A stretch of DNA of 64,000 nucleotides from Flavobacteriaceae bacterium S0862 (GTDB lineage Bacteria; Bacteroidota; Bacteroidia; Flavobacteriales; Flavobacteriaceae), in the NCBI GenBank assembly GCA_023015825.1, contig JALKAW010000001.1, forward strand, positions 496,001-560,000, read 5' to 3'. Positions within the stretch are counted from its first letter, which is position 1. Each line of letters begins with the position of its first letter. Under the pieces are notes generated by a model that saw nothing but the letters and a program-made list of their open reading frames with translations, searched no databases and was not told the origin of the DNA. Made by a program: the position numbers and the translations under genes. Of this stretch, positions 17,684 through 26,862 are shown in pieces.

Positions 17684-18142
17684 TTATTTTAAAAAATTGA
17701 TTGTTAATGGATATTTATAAGGTTCGCCTTGATTTGCCTTACTTGTAGCAATAATGATGAAAATGATTTCCAGTATAAAAGCTGCTATAACTAATAAGCC
17801 TGCTAAAATGGAAAATATAACCACATTATAACTATCTCTATTTGACAAATGAAAATCAAAGTCAAAATCATAAACTTGCCAAAATTCAGGAAAATTTATA
17901 TGGTTTAAAACACCAAATAAAAAAAGCGGTATTGTTATGGCTCCAATAAAAAACGTGTAAAGCAAAATACTTAACTGAAAGTTGATAGCTTGTTTACCGT
18001 GCTTATCTACAAATTCAGATTTATCCTTATTCATCGTCCAAAAAATTAATGGCATAATAAAATTTCCTAACGGAAAAATAAATTTTGATAATGCAGATAA
18101 ATGAATAATTGCTGCAACATTTTTATGGTGGTTTGATAACAT
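17684..18142 (-). CDS. DUF4870 small membrane protein
   Basis: 152 residues, about four transmembrane helices. DUF4870 landmarks are 'AAIIHLSALSKFIFPLGNFI', 'PLIFWTMNKDKSEFVDKHGK' and 'QAINFQLSILLY'. Function unknown; members are often next to PspC/PadR genes, as here. It sits 119 bases upstream of padR and may belong to the same unit. Confidence 0.85.
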   Translation of the reverse strand: MLSNHHKNVAAIIHLSALSKFIFPLGNFIMPLIFWTMNKDKSEFVDKHGKQAINFQLSILLYTFFIGAITIPLFLFGVLNHINFPEFWQVYDFDFDFHLSNRDSYNVVIFSILAGLLVIAAFILEIIFIIIATSKANQGEPYKYPLTINFLK

Positions 18143-18286
18143 GATATTAAAACATATAGTAATTTCTTATGCAAATATATGTCTAAAAAAAGGTATTATG
18201 CAATACAAAGTACTAAAATTTAACAAAAATTTAACAATTAGGATGTCACCATTTTTAAGTAACTTAGCATCAAATTACCGTTCGTA

Positions 18287-18742
18287 ATGACTATAAACCC
18301 AAGAAAACTCAATGCTTTTTTAATGTTTAAATTACCTTCAGCATATTTTACTGGAGTTAGAGCAAAGTATCTAGATAATGAAAAATGTATTGTTTCTGTA
18401 AAGCATCAATGGATAAATCAAAACCCTTTTAAATCACTTTTTTGGGCTGTACAGGGAATGGCTGCAGAGTTAACCACAGGTGCGTTAATTATAAAAAAAA
18501 TTAAGGAAACAGATAAAAATATTGCCATGTTATTAGTGAAAAATGACGCTAACTATTCAAAAAAAGCTACAGGACGTATCACTTTTGAATGTACTGAAGG
18601 AAAACTAATAGATGGTATTATTAAAAAAGTTATTGAAAGTAGGGAAGGGCAACTAGTTACTTTGAACGTTATAGGTAGAAATAGTGATAATATTGAAGTA
18701 TCTAGATTTAGTTTTACTTGGTCGATGAAAGTTAGAACCTAA
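18287..18742 (+). CDS. DUF4442 hotdog-fold (thioesterase-like) protein
   Basis: 151 residues with the hotdog pattern: 'FLMFKLPSAYFTGVRAKYLD', 'NPFKSLFWAVQGMAAELTTG' (central helix) and 'KKATGRITFECTEG'. DUF4442 proteins resemble acyl-CoA thioesterases such as YiiD/PaaI; no substrate is known. The N-terminus has no export signal, so it is cytoplasmic. It precedes the AIM24 gene in the same direction. Confidence 0.82.
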   Translation: MTINPRKLNAFLMFKLPSAYFTGVRAKYLDNEKCIVSVKHQWINQNPFKSLFWAVQGMAAELTTGALIIKKIKETDKNIAMLLVKNDANYSKKATGRITFECTEGKLIDGIIKKVIESREGQLVTLNVIGRNSDNIEVSRFSFTWSMKVRT

Positions 18743-18802
18743 TTGTAACAAAACACAAAACAAATCAACATATAAAAGAATTAACACATAAACAATATAA
18801 AA

Positions 18803-19603
18803 ATGACAGCACACGAAATTGATTACAGAATTTATGGAGAGGAAATGCAATACGTGGAAATAGAGTTAGATCCGCAAGAAGGTGTTGTAGCCGAAGCAGG
18901 AAGCTTTATGATGATGGACGATGGTATAAAGATGGAAACCATTTTTGGGGATGGCTCGCAAAAAGATTCAGGATTCTTAGGAAAGATACTAGGGGCAGGA
19001 AAGCGTATTTTAACAGGAGAAAGTCTATTTATGACTGCCTTTTATAATAATGTAAGTGGTAAAAAAAATGTATCGTTTGCGTCACCTTATCCAGGAAAAA
19101 TTGTTCCAATTGACTTATCTGAGTTTAGAGGAAAATTTGTGTGTCAAAAAGATGCGTTTTTATGTGCAGCTAAGGGTGTAAGCATTGGTATTGAATTTAG
19201 TAAAAAAATTGGTCGTGGTCTGTTTGGTGGCGAAGGTTTCATCATGCAAAAATTAGAAGGTGATGGTATGGCGTTTGTACACGCAGGAGGCACTATGTCT
19301 AAAAAAGTGTTACAATCAGGAGAAATTTTAAAAGTAGACACAGGTTGTATAGTAGGTTTTACACAAGATGTAGATTACGATATAGAATTTGTTGGAGGCA
19401 TTAAAAATACGGTCTTTGGTGGTGAAGGGTTGTTCTTTGCAAAATTGCAAGGCCCAGGTACTGTTTATATACAGTCACTACCTTTTAGTAGATTAGCAGG
19501 TAGAGTATTAGCTACTGCTCCAAGAGGAGGAGGAAAAGATAGGGGTGAAGGAAGTATTTTAGGTGGTATTGGAGATATCTTGGATGGTGATAATAGATTC
19601 TAA
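18803..19603 (+). CDS. AIM24/TIGR00266 family protein
   Basis: 266 residues, full length for the family. It has glycine-rich beta-strand repeats: '[16 protein letters not shown]', '[20 protein letters not shown]', '[20 protein letters not shown]', '[20 protein letters not shown]' and '[16 protein letters not shown]'. It is cytoplasmic and forms a beta-sandwich/trimer in known structures; physiological role is not established. Lies 60 bases after the DUF4442 gene. Confidence 0.9.
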   Translation: MTAHEIDYRIYGEEMQYVEIELDPQEGVVAEAGSFMMMDDGIKMETIFGDGSQKDSGFLGKILGAGKRILTGESLFMTAFYNNVSGKKNVSFASPYPGKIVPIDLSEFRGKFVCQKDAFLCAAKGVSIGIEFSKKIGRGLFGGEGFIMQKLEGDGMAFVHAGGTMSKKVLQSGEILKVDTGCIVGFTQDVDYDIEFVGGIKNTVFGGEGLFFAKLQGPGTVYIQSLPFSRLAGRVLATAPRGGGKDRGEGSILGGIGDILDGDNRF

Positions 19604-19635
19604 GACTTTATTTTAAACTATCTGATTTTCAATAT

Positions 19636-19658
19636 TTTAACATGAATAGCATGTTAAA
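19636..19658 (+). terminator. Stem-loop after the AIM24 gene
   Basis: TTTAACATG-AATAG-CATGTTAAA, a perfect 9-bp stem 32 bases after the stop codon, followed by GTTTCT. A likely but weak terminator. Confidence 0.5.
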
Positions 19659-19780
19659 GTTTCTACAAAAACGAAATTCAATCGAATTTTTTCTTAAATT
19701 TAAAGTTAAATATTAATAAACTTTTAGCCTATAGAAACATTTCTACTTTTTATTATTTATCTATAAAACCTAAGTAAACT

Positions 19781-19978
19781 ATGGCAAGAGCAATGTTTGA
19801 GTACACTAAAACAGTACTTAAAAAAGTAAGCTTTGACGCTACATTGTTCTGTAGAGAACTAGAAAAAGCACTTCAAAGATTATTACCTTATGAAATTGAG
19901 GAGCTTAAAATTTTTATTAATTCTCTAATTCAACAGAACCCAGAATTAAATAAATGTTTAATCTATTTAAAAGCATAA
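19781..19978 (+). CDS. Small conserved Bacteroidota protein
   Basis: 65 residues, no signal peptide or membrane helix, predicted helical ('FCRELEKALQRLLPYEIEEL'). I do not recognise a named family but the size and composition match a small cytoplasmic protein often seen in Flavobacteria. It has its own upstream gap of 177 bases and a strong terminator, so it is a single-gene unit. It contains two cysteines. Confidence 0.7.
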   Translation: MARAMFEYTKTVLKKVSFDATLFCRELEKALQRLLPYEIEELKIFINSLIQQNPELNKCLIYLKA

Positions 19979-19982
19979 TTAG

Positions 19983-20010
19983 AAAGTGACTCGAAAGAGT
20001 CGCTTTTTTT
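19983..20010. terminator. Bidirectional terminator between the small gene and oxyR
   Basis: AAAGTGACTC-GAAA-GAGTCGCTTT with a T7 run. The T-run overlaps the oxyR stop codon, so it serves convergent genes. Confidence 0.88.
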
Positions 20011-20947
20011 ATTTAGGCAATGGACTAATGATATTGACGTTCTGAAAAGCAATAGCTCCTCTAATAATACTAGAAATAACAGTATGTAGGGCTTCAATAA
20101 TTTGCATTTTAAGTTCGCTTTTATGGTAAATAATACTCACTTCTCGTGCTGGGACTGGATCGTTAAAACTATGTAAGTTAGATTTCTCAGATTCTTTAAT
20201 ATCTAAAGTGTTCAAATAAGGCAATAAGGTCATGCCTAATCCTTCGTTTGATAATTTAACTAGCATTTCAATACTTCCACTTTCCAATTGAAAATTATCA
20301 TCGTCGTGCTGTTTAAAAGACTTACATAAGTTAATTACACCATCTCTAAAACAGTGACCATCTTCAAGTAACAGCATGTCTTCGATTTCTAAATCGGAAG
20401 CATCAATTTTTTTCTTGTCATGTAATCGATGTCCTTTTGGAATATAGCTTACAAAAGGTTCGTAATAAAGCGGACGTTCTTTTATGGATTCATTTTCTAA
20501 TGGTGTAGCAGCAATAGCTGCGTCTAAATGCCCATCATTAATCCGTTGTATGATTTCGTCTGTAGTTAGTTCTTCAATTTTCAATTTTACTTTAGGATAT
20601 CGCTTAATAAAAGTTTTTAAAAACATGGGTAGTAAGGTTGGCATAATGGTAGGGATAATGCCAAGCCTAAATTCACCACCAATAAACCCCTTTTGTTGGT
20701 CAACAATATCTTGTATTCTATCAGCTTCATTTACAATGTTTTTTGCCTGATTTACTATTTTTTTTCCAACCTCAGTAAGCTCAATAGGTTTTTTACTTCT
20801 ATCAAAAATTTGAATGTCTAATTGGTCTTCAAGTTTTTGAATTTGCATGCTTAACGTAGGTTGCGTCACAAAACATTTCTCAGCCGCTTTTGTGAAATTT
20901 TGATGTTCAGCAACAGCTAAAACATAATATAGTTGTGTAATTGTCAT
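20009..20947 (-). CDS. oxyR: OxyR-type peroxide-sensing LysR regulator
   Basis: 312 residues. LysR helix-turn-helix at about 18-40 ('FTKAAEKCFVTQPTLSMQIQ'). The redox pair is at C199 and C208 within 'LLEDGHCFRDGVINLCKSF', the same numbering and spacing as E. coli OxyR, so this is a true OxyR and not a generic LysR protein. H2O2 oxidises the pair to a disulfide and the protein then activates antioxidant genes. It is divergent from dps with an 86-base gap, a known OxyR target in Bacteroides. Confidence 0.94.
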   Translation of the reverse strand: MTITQLYYVLAVAEHQNFTKAAEKCFVTQPTLSMQIQKLEDQLDIQIFDRSKKPIELTEVGKKIVNQAKNIVNEADRIQDIVDQQKGFIGGEFRLGIIPTIMPTLLPMFLKTFIKRYPKVKLKIEELTTDEIIQRINDGHLDAAIAATPLENESIKERPLYYEPFVSYIPKGHRLHDKKKIDASDLEIEDMLLLEDGHCFRDGVINLCKSFKQHDDDNFQLESGSIEMLVKLSNEGLGMTLLPYLNTLDIKESEKSNLHSFNDPVPAREVSIIYHKSELKMQIIEALHTVISSIIRGAIAFQNVNIISPLPK

Positions 20948-20969
20948 GCTTATAATTTTATGCTATAAA

Positions 20970-20984
20970 GATATAAAAACTATC
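20970..20984 (+). promoter_or_regulatory. Candidate OxyR operator between oxyR and dps
   Basis: GATA-TAAAAAC-TATC is an inverted repeat with LysR-like dimensions, in the middle of the divergent gap. TAAATTTG at 21020-21027 is a perfect Bacteroidota -7 element for dps. The repeat is two bases shorter than the E. coli half-site pair, so the assignment is tentative. Confidence 0.5.
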
Positions 20985-21033
20985 AATAAAATTTATACAA
21001 AAATACCTTTTTAATAGATTAAATTTGTGGCAA

Positions 21034-21531
21034 ATGAAGAATAAAGATATGATAGCATTAAATAGTATAGGTTTAGATAGCAAAAAAACTAAATTTTTAG
21101 CAGAAGATTTAAATACATTATTAGCCAATTTTCAATTGTATTACCAAAATTTAAGAGGCATACATTGGAATATTAAGGGCCGAGCATTTTTTGATTTGCA
21201 TGTTAAATTTGAAGAGCTATATAACGATGCAAACATTAAGGTAGACCAGATTGCAGAACGTATTTTAACACTTGGTGAGACACCATTGCATACGTTTGAT
21301 GATTATACAAATTACGGAAAAGTACCAGTAGGTAAAAACGTTTCTGAAGATAGTAAAGCAGTGAAATTAATAGTAGATTCTCTAACAGAACTATTAAAAA
21401 TTGAAAGAGATATTTTATATAAGTCTGGTGAAGCGGATGATGAAGGTACCAATGCAATGATGAGCGATTTTATTTCGGAACAAGAGAAAACCGTTTGGAT
21501 GATGAAAGCTTGGTTAAATGAAACAGTATAA
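21034..21531 (+). CDS. dps: Dps family DNA-binding ferritin-like protein
   Basis: About 165 residues. The Dps ferroxidase signature is intact: 'RGIHWNIKGRAFFDLHVKFEELYND' region (His, Asp, Glu ligands, about residues 40-65), and 'DQIAERILTLGETPLHTFDD' follows. The dodecamer stores iron and detoxifies H2O2. The start is the ATG at 21034; an in-frame TTG nine bases earlier overlaps the -7 promoter element and is rejected. Divergent from oxyR, so peroxide induction is expected. Confidence 0.95.
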   Translation: MKNKDMIALNSIGLDSKKTKFLAEDLNTLLANFQLYYQNLRGIHWNIKGRAFFDLHVKFEELYNDANIKVDQIAERILTLGETPLHTFDDYTNYGKVPVGKNVSEDSKAVKLIVDSLTELLKIERDILYKSGEADDEGTNAMMSDFISEQEKTVWMMKAWLNETV

Positions 21532-21564
21532 CTATTGATTAATAGTTAGTTTTTTGATTGATTG

Positions 21565-21598
21565 AAAAAGGAGCATGTTTTTTATGTGCTCCTTTTTG
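21565..21598. terminator. Terminator between dps and the DUF2141 gene
   Basis: AAAAAGGAGCA and TGCTCCTTTTT form a perfect 11-bp stem with T/A tails; suits both convergent genes. Confidence 0.88.
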
Positions 21599-21621
21599 TT
21601 TTTGATTGATATGTTGTGTTA

Positions 21622-22041
21622 TTAGAATTTTATAGTTAACTCAATACTTTCTTTGCCTACTTCAAATTTTCCTTCTGAAAAAGTTGGCGGACCCATTAGC
21701 ATTCGGTTATTTGATATTCCAAATGACTTCATTGGCATTCCATTAGGTTCAAAGTCCATACGTTTGTTATCGTTTTCGTCATGCAATGCTAAAAGCGCAT
21801 AATTTCCAGGAGCAACATTTTTAAATGTATAGACTACTTTTCCATCTTTTACTTTTGCAGCAGTTTGTTGTAAAGGCTCAGTTTTCATAAAAGTGTCATT
21901 AGTATGAAGCCCAATAATAACGTGACCTCTTTCATTTGAAATATTTTCAATGATTACAGTTACATCTTGTGCTTTTTCTGTTTGTGCAAAGCTTAAAGTT
22001 GTGCTTAAAATTAATGTGATGATAAGAGATAAAGTTTTCAT
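21622..22041 (-). CDS. DUF2141 secreted protein
   Basis: 139 residues with a Sec signal (cut after LSFAQ). DUF2141 landmarks: 'VTVIIENISNERGHVIIGL', 'YTFKNVAPGNYALLALHDEN', 'DFEPNGMPMKSFGISNN', 'GPPTFSEGKFEV'. Predicted small beta-sandwich of unknown function. A LytTR-type direct repeat and a -7 element lie 65 bases upstream, making it a predicted target of the LytTR regulator encoded at 58.6-59.3 kb. Confidence 0.9.
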   Translation of the reverse strand: MKTLSLIITLILSTTLSFAQTEKAQDVTVIIENISNERGHVIIGLHTNDTFMKTEPLQQTAAKVKDGKVVYTFKNVAPGNYALLALHDENDNKRMDFEPNGMPMKSFGISNNRMLMGPPTFSEGKFEVGKESIELTIKF

Positions 22042-22065
22042 GATTTTTAGTTTTATTTTACACTG

Positions 22066-22136
22066 TAAAAGTCAGTTATAAAAACAAAGTATGATAATTT
22101 GAGTTACCGAACTGTAATTTTTTGCTTCTGAACTGT
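22066..22136 (-). promoter_or_regulatory. LytTR-type operator and -7 element upstream of DUF2141
   Basis: On the minus strand: ACAGTTCAG (22136-22128), 12 bases, ACAGTTCGG (22115-22107), 33 bases, GACTTTTA (22073-22066). Both 9-mers fit the LytTR consensus exactly. The distal repeat touches the stop codon of the DUF58 gene. Confidence 0.8.
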
Positions 22137-23467
22137 TAAAGAAGCCCTCTAGCTTTTATTTCTAGGTATTTATTGATGGTGTCGAGTGTTAAGTTTTCTG
22201 GTGTAGTAAGAATAGAATAGATACCATATTTTTTAAGCTCGTTGACGATAAGGCGTTTCTCAAAGGCAAATTTTTCGGCAATCACCTTGTCATATACTTG
22301 TTGGATTGTTTCAGCCTTGTTTTCGATTAAGCTGTTCAATTCAGTATTCTTAAAGAAAATGACTACTAACAAATGGTTTTTTGCCATGCCTTTTAAATAA
22401 GGTAGTTGCCTATGTAAACTATCTAGGGTTTCAAAATTTGTATATAGTAGCAATAAGCTTCTGTGAGTAATATTTCGCCTCACATCACCGTATAAACGAC
22501 CAAAATCACTCTCAAAGAAATCGGTTTTAATATTGTAAAGACCTTCAAGAATCATGTTCATTTGTGAAGTACGTTTTTCGGCAACCACCATATTTTCAAC
22601 CTTTTTCGAAAAGGTAAAAATCCCTGCCTTATCATGTTTCTTTATAGCAACATTAGATATCACTAAAGCAGCATTTATAGCATAATCCAATAAACTTAAT
22701 CCATCAAAAGGCATTTTCATTAGGCGACCTTTGTCAATAACTGAATATACAGGTTGTGACTTTTCATCCTGAAACTGATTTACCATTAATTGATTGGATT
22801 TTGCTGTAGCCTTCCAATTTATGGTTCGTAAATCGTCACCTAAAACATATTCTTTAATCTGCTCAAATTCCATGGTGTGACCAATTCGTCTAATTTTTTT
22901 AATACCATATTGATGTAAATTATTACTAATAGCCATCAAATCGTATTTACGTAATTGAATAAAACTTGGATAGGTTGGAACCATAGCATCGTCACAAAAA
23001 CTAAAGCGCCTTGCAATTAACCCAAAAACTGAAGTTGCATAAATATTTAACTTACCAAAGTGATATTCGCCTCGCTCTGTTGGTCTTAATTCGTACTGTA
23101 ATTCAGTTTTACTTGTGGCATCTAATTTTCGTTCAATACTAAAATTACGTACTTGAAACTGCCCTGGGATTTCATCGATAATCTTAATAAATATGGTGAA
23201 AGTGTAATAGTTTTCAACACTCATATTAATTGCATTTTGATCTCCATTTGAAAATTTTTCAGGAAGCATTCTTTTGCCATTCACACCTTTTTTTGCAGCA
23301 AATAATATTAAAACATCGAGCAGCGTAAATATGAGAAGTACTAAAAATAATAGCTTCACAATTACAAACCATCGTGGAAATACAAAGCTGAACACAAATA
23401 ACACCATAAGCGTTATGCATGCGTAAAAAAAGCGGTTTTGTATGTAGAAAGGTTTGAATAATTTCAT
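22136..23467 (-). CDS. DUF58 domain protein of a MoxR-associated cluster
   Basis: 443 residues. Two N-terminal membrane helices (about 14-55), then a beta region and the vWA-like DUF58 core with 'YVLGDDLRTINWKATAKSNQ' and 'PVYSVIDKGRLMKMPFDGLS'. DUF58 proteins are partners of MoxR AAA+ ATPases in Bacteroidota and other phyla. The ATG overlaps the DUF805 stop (TAATG). Last gene of the seven-gene run starting at 28763. Confidence 0.92.
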   Translation of the reverse strand: MKLFKPFYIQNRFFYACITLMVLFVFSFVFPRWFVIVKLLFLVLLIFTLLDVLILFAAKKGVNGKRMLPEKFSNGDQNAINMSVENYYTFTIFIKIIDEIPGQFQVRNFSIERKLDATSKTELQYELRPTERGEYHFGKLNIYATSVFGLIARRFSFCDDAMVPTYPSFIQLRKYDLMAISNNLHQYGIKKIRRIGHTMEFEQIKEYVLGDDLRTINWKATAKSNQLMVNQFQDEKSQPVYSVIDKGRLMKMPFDGLSLLDYAINAALVISNVAIKKHDKAGIFTFSKKVENMVVAEKRTSQMNMILEGLYNIKTDFFESDFGRLYGDVRRNITHRSLLLLYTNFETLDSLHRQLPYLKGMAKNHLLVVIFFKNTELNSLIENKAETIQQVYDKVIAEKFAFEKRLIVNELKKYGIYSILTTPENLTLDTINKYLEIKARGLL

Positions 23468-23817
23468 TAGCCTTCGTTTTGACGAATTTTTCCAGTTTCT
23501 TCTGGGCCTTTTAATCCTTTAGGATTTAAACCATATTTATTTTTTTTAGGAATACCATCTTCAACTAACAAGTAAAAAAAGTAAAAAGGGATGAATTGAT
23601 ATAAACCATTAACACCAACATCATGGCAACGTTTAAAACCTTGTGCAACCATAAAAAAAGATAATAGTATTAGAAAACCCCAAAATATTTCTTTTCCATA
23701 AGGCACACCATTAGTTAAATAAGCTAACAGGAAGTACAAGACAAAGTACAAACCTGAACTTAAAGCATATTCTTGCCTTTGTATTCTACCTTTAAAAGAA
23801 AATGGTTTTTCAAACAT
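23467..23817 (-). CDS. DUF805 membrane protein
   Basis: 116 residues, about three transmembrane helices. Typical DUF805 opening 'FSFKGRIQRQEYALSSGLYF' and the conserved 'FKRCHDVGVNGLYQFIPFY'. Unknown function. It lies between the MoxR and DUF58 genes, 4 bases after MoxR, an inserted position not seen in the minimal MoxR/DUF58 pair. Confidence 0.88.
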   Translation of the reverse strand: MFEKPFSFKGRIQRQEYALSSGLYFVLYFLLAYLTNGVPYGKEIFWGFLILLSFFMVAQGFKRCHDVGVNGLYQFIPFYFFYLLVEDGIPKKNKYGLNPKGLKGPEETGKIRQNEG

Positions 23818-23821
23818 TTTG

Positions 23822-24901
23822 TTATCTCGGAATTTCTACTGCTTCAATTATTTGGTTTATAATTTGTTTGGTAGTTACACCTTCCATTTCACGTTCTGGA
23901 GTAACAATAACTCTATGTTGTAATACAGGAATTGCCGATTGTTTAATATCTTCTGGTGTTACAAAATCTCGACCATTCATAGCTGCAAAGGCTTTACTTG
24001 CTTTTAAAATTGCTATGGACGCTCTTGGAGAAGCACCTAAATATAGAAATGGGTTATTTCTTGTATTTACAATAATATCAGCAATATATTTTACCAAATG
24101 TGATTCAATAATCACTTGATTTACCAAGCCTTGAAATTTGGCGACTTGCTCTTTGGTTAAATGCGAGGTTATTTTTGCTGTTTTGTTTTCACCTTGAAGC
24201 CCATGTTCACGATTAATAATCTCTATTTCTTCATCTAAATTTGGGTAATCAATATCTATTTTAAATAAAAACCTGTCCAATTGTGCTTCAGGTAATCTAT
24301 ATGTTCCTTCTTGTTCTACTGGGTTTTGAGTAGCTAAAACGATAAAAGGTAAATCCATTTTGTATTTATGACCATCGATGGTTATTTGACGTTCTTCCAT
24401 TACTTCAAACAAAGCAGCTTGTGTTTTAGCTGGTGCACGATTTATTTCGTCAATAAGAATCATATTAGAAAAAATAGGCCCTTGCTTAAACTCAAATTCT
24501 GAAGTTTTCATATTAAAAACCGAGGTTCCTAAAATATCACTAGGCATTAAATCGGGTGTAAATTGAATACGGCTAAAACCAACATCTAATGATTTTGCCA
24601 ACAACTTAGCAGAAATAGTTTTGGCAACTCCTGGCACACCCTCGATTAACGAATGCCCATTGGCTAGAATAGAGGCGATAAGCATGTCAATCATGCCTTT
24701 TTGGCCAACAATAACCTTGCTTATTTCATTTTTAATAAGCTCTACGCCAGCTTGTAGTTCTGATAAATCAATACGATTTTTAAAGCTCAAACTGTCTTCT
24801 TGAGACTCTTGAACCTCTTCTTGTGATTCAATCTCAATAGGTACTTGCTCTTGATTGTCTTGATTTAAGTTATTTTCCTGAGAGTCGTTTGTCTGCTCCA
24901 T
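23822..24901 (-). CDS. MoxR-family AAA+ ATPase
   Basis: 359 residues. An acidic, glutamine-rich N-terminal tail (about 1-40), Walker A 'EGVPGVAKT', Walker B 'MILIDEINRAPAKTQAALFE', sensor 1 'FIVLATQNPVEQEGTYRLPE', and the C-terminal lid 'FLYLGASPRASIAILKASKA'. MoxR ATPases act as chaperones for vWA-containing partners, here the DUF58 protein. Start separated by 3 bases from the upstream DUF4350 gene. Confidence 0.95.
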   Translation of the reverse strand: MEQTNDSQENNLNQDNQEQVPIEIESQEEVQESQEDSLSFKNRIDLSELQAGVELIKNEISKVIVGQKGMIDMLIASILANGHSLIEGVPGVAKTISAKLLAKSLDVGFSRIQFTPDLMPSDILGTSVFNMKTSEFEFKQGPIFSNMILIDEINRAPAKTQAALFEVMEERQITIDGHKYKMDLPFIVLATQNPVEQEGTYRLPEAQLDRFLFKIDIDYPNLDEEIEIINREHGLQGENKTAKITSHLTKEQVAKFQGLVNQVIIESHLVKYIADIIVNTRNNPFLYLGASPRASIAILKASKAFAAMNGRDFVTPEDIKQSAIPVLQHRVIVTPEREMEGVTTKQIINQIIEAVEIPR

Positions 24902-24904
24902 ATA

Positions 24905-26101
24905 TTAGTTGTTATAAAAGTCTTCTATTGTTTTATTTAAGTTTTTTAAATCGTCTTCATTACACATTTGTTTCGCTTTTAAATGTACAATAAGATTCAT
25001 GGTTTTTTTAGTATTCCCTAGGTCTTTTCCAGATTTTAAAACCAGATTTTTGATGAATTTCTCATCTAGTAACTGCGTATCTAGATAGTATTTACGCCTA
25101 ATGGACTCTAAAAAGTAGGTGATTTTTTTCTCTATTAAGTTATTATGGTCTTTTGTTTCGTAGTATAAATTCCCAATGGTTTTTGTAAAGGCTATGGTCG
25201 AGTTTTCTGACGGTTTTATGACCTTTACAACTCGTTGCTTTCGTTTGGCATTGAATAAAATAAATATGAGAAGCGAAACCAAACCTAATATCCAAGCCCA
25301 TTTTAAAGCGGGTTGACTTAACACAAAGCGTAATGGAGAATCACCTAATTCAGTACGCTTTTTATTACGTGAATCATAAAAAATGGTGTCATCTGGTAAA
25401 TAAGATAATATGGCTGCTGCGTATTTTTTATTGTCATTTTTTAGTAGCGAAAAATTTGTAAATGCCATTGGTTGTAAATGCAGATAAACCTCTCCATATT
25501 CATGATCGACTTTAATAAAATTTATACGCTCTTCTTTATTAAATTTTTGATAGCCCAAAACCGTTGTTCTAGTTGAGTCTAACTTAGAGAAATAAATATT
25601 ACTCAAACCTCTATCAATAGTTATAGAATCATTTTTAAAGTTAGGATTTGCCAAACTAAACTCAGCTTCACCTATAAAATCAAAATCATTTTTTATCTCT
25701 ATGCCTAAAGTATCTAAAAGCTTTTGAGGGAGATAGTTGGTTGACATAAAAAGAGTATTTCCATGTGAGGTGAAATTCAATAATTCTTCAGCAGATACAT
25801 CATCAACGTCAGCATCATCATCGATAAGCATATAGCTTCCTGAAGTTGTATAAGATGAGTCAGACCAATTGAAATACTCGTTAAAGTACTCGTAAGGAGA
25901 TACTGCAATATCTTGTACCTCACTTTCAGGGAACAAATTTGGTAACTCATTATACAACACAAACGTACCATAAGGAATGGTATGTACTTCATTAAATGTT
26001 CTTGTCCAATTAATAGGCTTTGGCTTAGAAAACTCAATGGCAATGGCTCCAACAAAAAGCAAGATTAACAACCCAACATATATTTTTATGGTTTTGTTCA
26101 T
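24905..26101 (-). CDS. DUF4350 domain membrane protein
   Basis: 398 residues. One N-terminal helix (about 7-24), an extracytoplasmic DUF4350 region ('YGTFVLYNELPNLFPESEV', 'LFMSTNYLPQKLLDTLGIE'), a second helix near 270-290, and a cytoplasmic helical tail. Regularly found in MoxR/DUF58/DUF4129 clusters; biochemical function unknown. It overlaps the DUF4129 gene by 4 bases. Confidence 0.87.
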   Translation of the reverse strand: MNKTIKIYVGLLILLFVGAIAIEFSKPKPINWTRTFNEVHTIPYGTFVLYNELPNLFPESEVQDIAVSPYEYFNEYFNWSDSSYTTSGSYMLIDDDADVDDVSAEELLNFTSHGNTLFMSTNYLPQKLLDTLGIEIKNDFDFIGEAEFSLANPNFKNDSITIDRGLSNIYFSKLDSTRTTVLGYQKFNKEERINFIKVDHEYGEVYLHLQPMAFTNFSLLKNDNKKYAAAILSYLPDDTIFYDSRNKKRTELGDSPLRFVLSQPALKWAWILGLVSLLIFILFNAKRKQRVVKVIKPSENSTIAFTKTIGNLYYETKDHNNLIEKKITYFLESIRRKYYLDTQLLDEKFIKNLVLKSGKDLGNTKKTMNLIVHLKAKQMCNEDDLKNLNKTIEDFYNN

Positions 26102-26862
26102 GCTTTAATGGATTTTATAAATGAGTCAAAAGCACGTTTTGCTTTATCGAACTGCTCATCGTTTACATCAAACTCGCCATACCAAATATAGTTGTATAGG
26201 TATGATGTGTAAGTGAATTCTTTTTTTACTTCAAGGGCTTCTATTTCGTTTCGGTAATCATTGTTTGTTTTTTCTACATCATAGTGAATGATTTCAGCAA
26301 TACTTAGTTTTTTGAGTAGCCATAAATAGTAATATCTAACAGCCAACCTATAATTAGAATTTTCTTCTGCTTCGGCTATTAAGTTTTTAAAATCGGTTGT
26401 ATGAATGTTAGCTTCAATATCAGTAACAGGAATAATACTTTTATCGGACGATTTACCAAAAACCCAAGTGCCTTCTTTATTAACAATGGCTCTAAAAATA
26501 AAGTATACAACCAACACAAAAAGAAGAATGCCACCAATTTTAATGGCTAAATCGGTCATTCTTGAAGCCTGTCCAGCATTTTTTATATTAAAAAGACTAC
26601 GAAATTTATTGCTTAACCATTTTTTAAAACGCGTCCACCAACCAGAGTTTTCAATAGTACGTTCGTAAATAAAATCATCGTCGCTATATGTTTCTTTTAA
26701 ATCATTAAAGTGTCGAGGTTTTATAGTTGAAGTGTCTATTTTAAGCGTATCGTTTTCAATTTTTACAATGGAGAATTCGTTGTAGGTATCTGCTTGAGTC
26801 TCTTGAAATGAAAAACAAACTAACATAAATAGAACGATATGTAAACTAAGGCTTTTATTCAC
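26098..26862 (-). CDS. DUF4129 domain membrane protein
   Basis: About 254 residues. Signal-like N-terminus 'MNKSLSLHIVLFMLVCF', a membrane helix near residues 105-125, and the C-terminal DUF4129 region 'NYRLAVRYYYLWLLKKLSIA' and 'YLYNYIWYGEFDVNDEQFDK'. I chose GTG at 26862 because the signal peptide begins there; a TTG at 26880 is the other option. It overlaps the preceding gene by 8 bases. Part of the MoxR cluster. Confidence 0.85.
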   Translation of the reverse strand: MNKSLSLHIVLFMLVCFSFQETQADTYNEFSIVKIENDTLKIDTSTIKPRHFNDLKETYSDDDFIYERTIENSGWWTRFKKWLSNKFRSLFNIKNAGQASRMTDLAIKIGGILLFVLVVYFIFRAIVNKEGTWVFGKSSDKSIIPVTDIEANIHTTDFKNLIAEAEENSNYRLAVRYYYLWLLKKLSIAEIIHYDVEKTNNDYRNEIEALEVKKEFTYTSYLYNYIWYGEFDVNDEQFDKAKRAFDSFIKSIKA

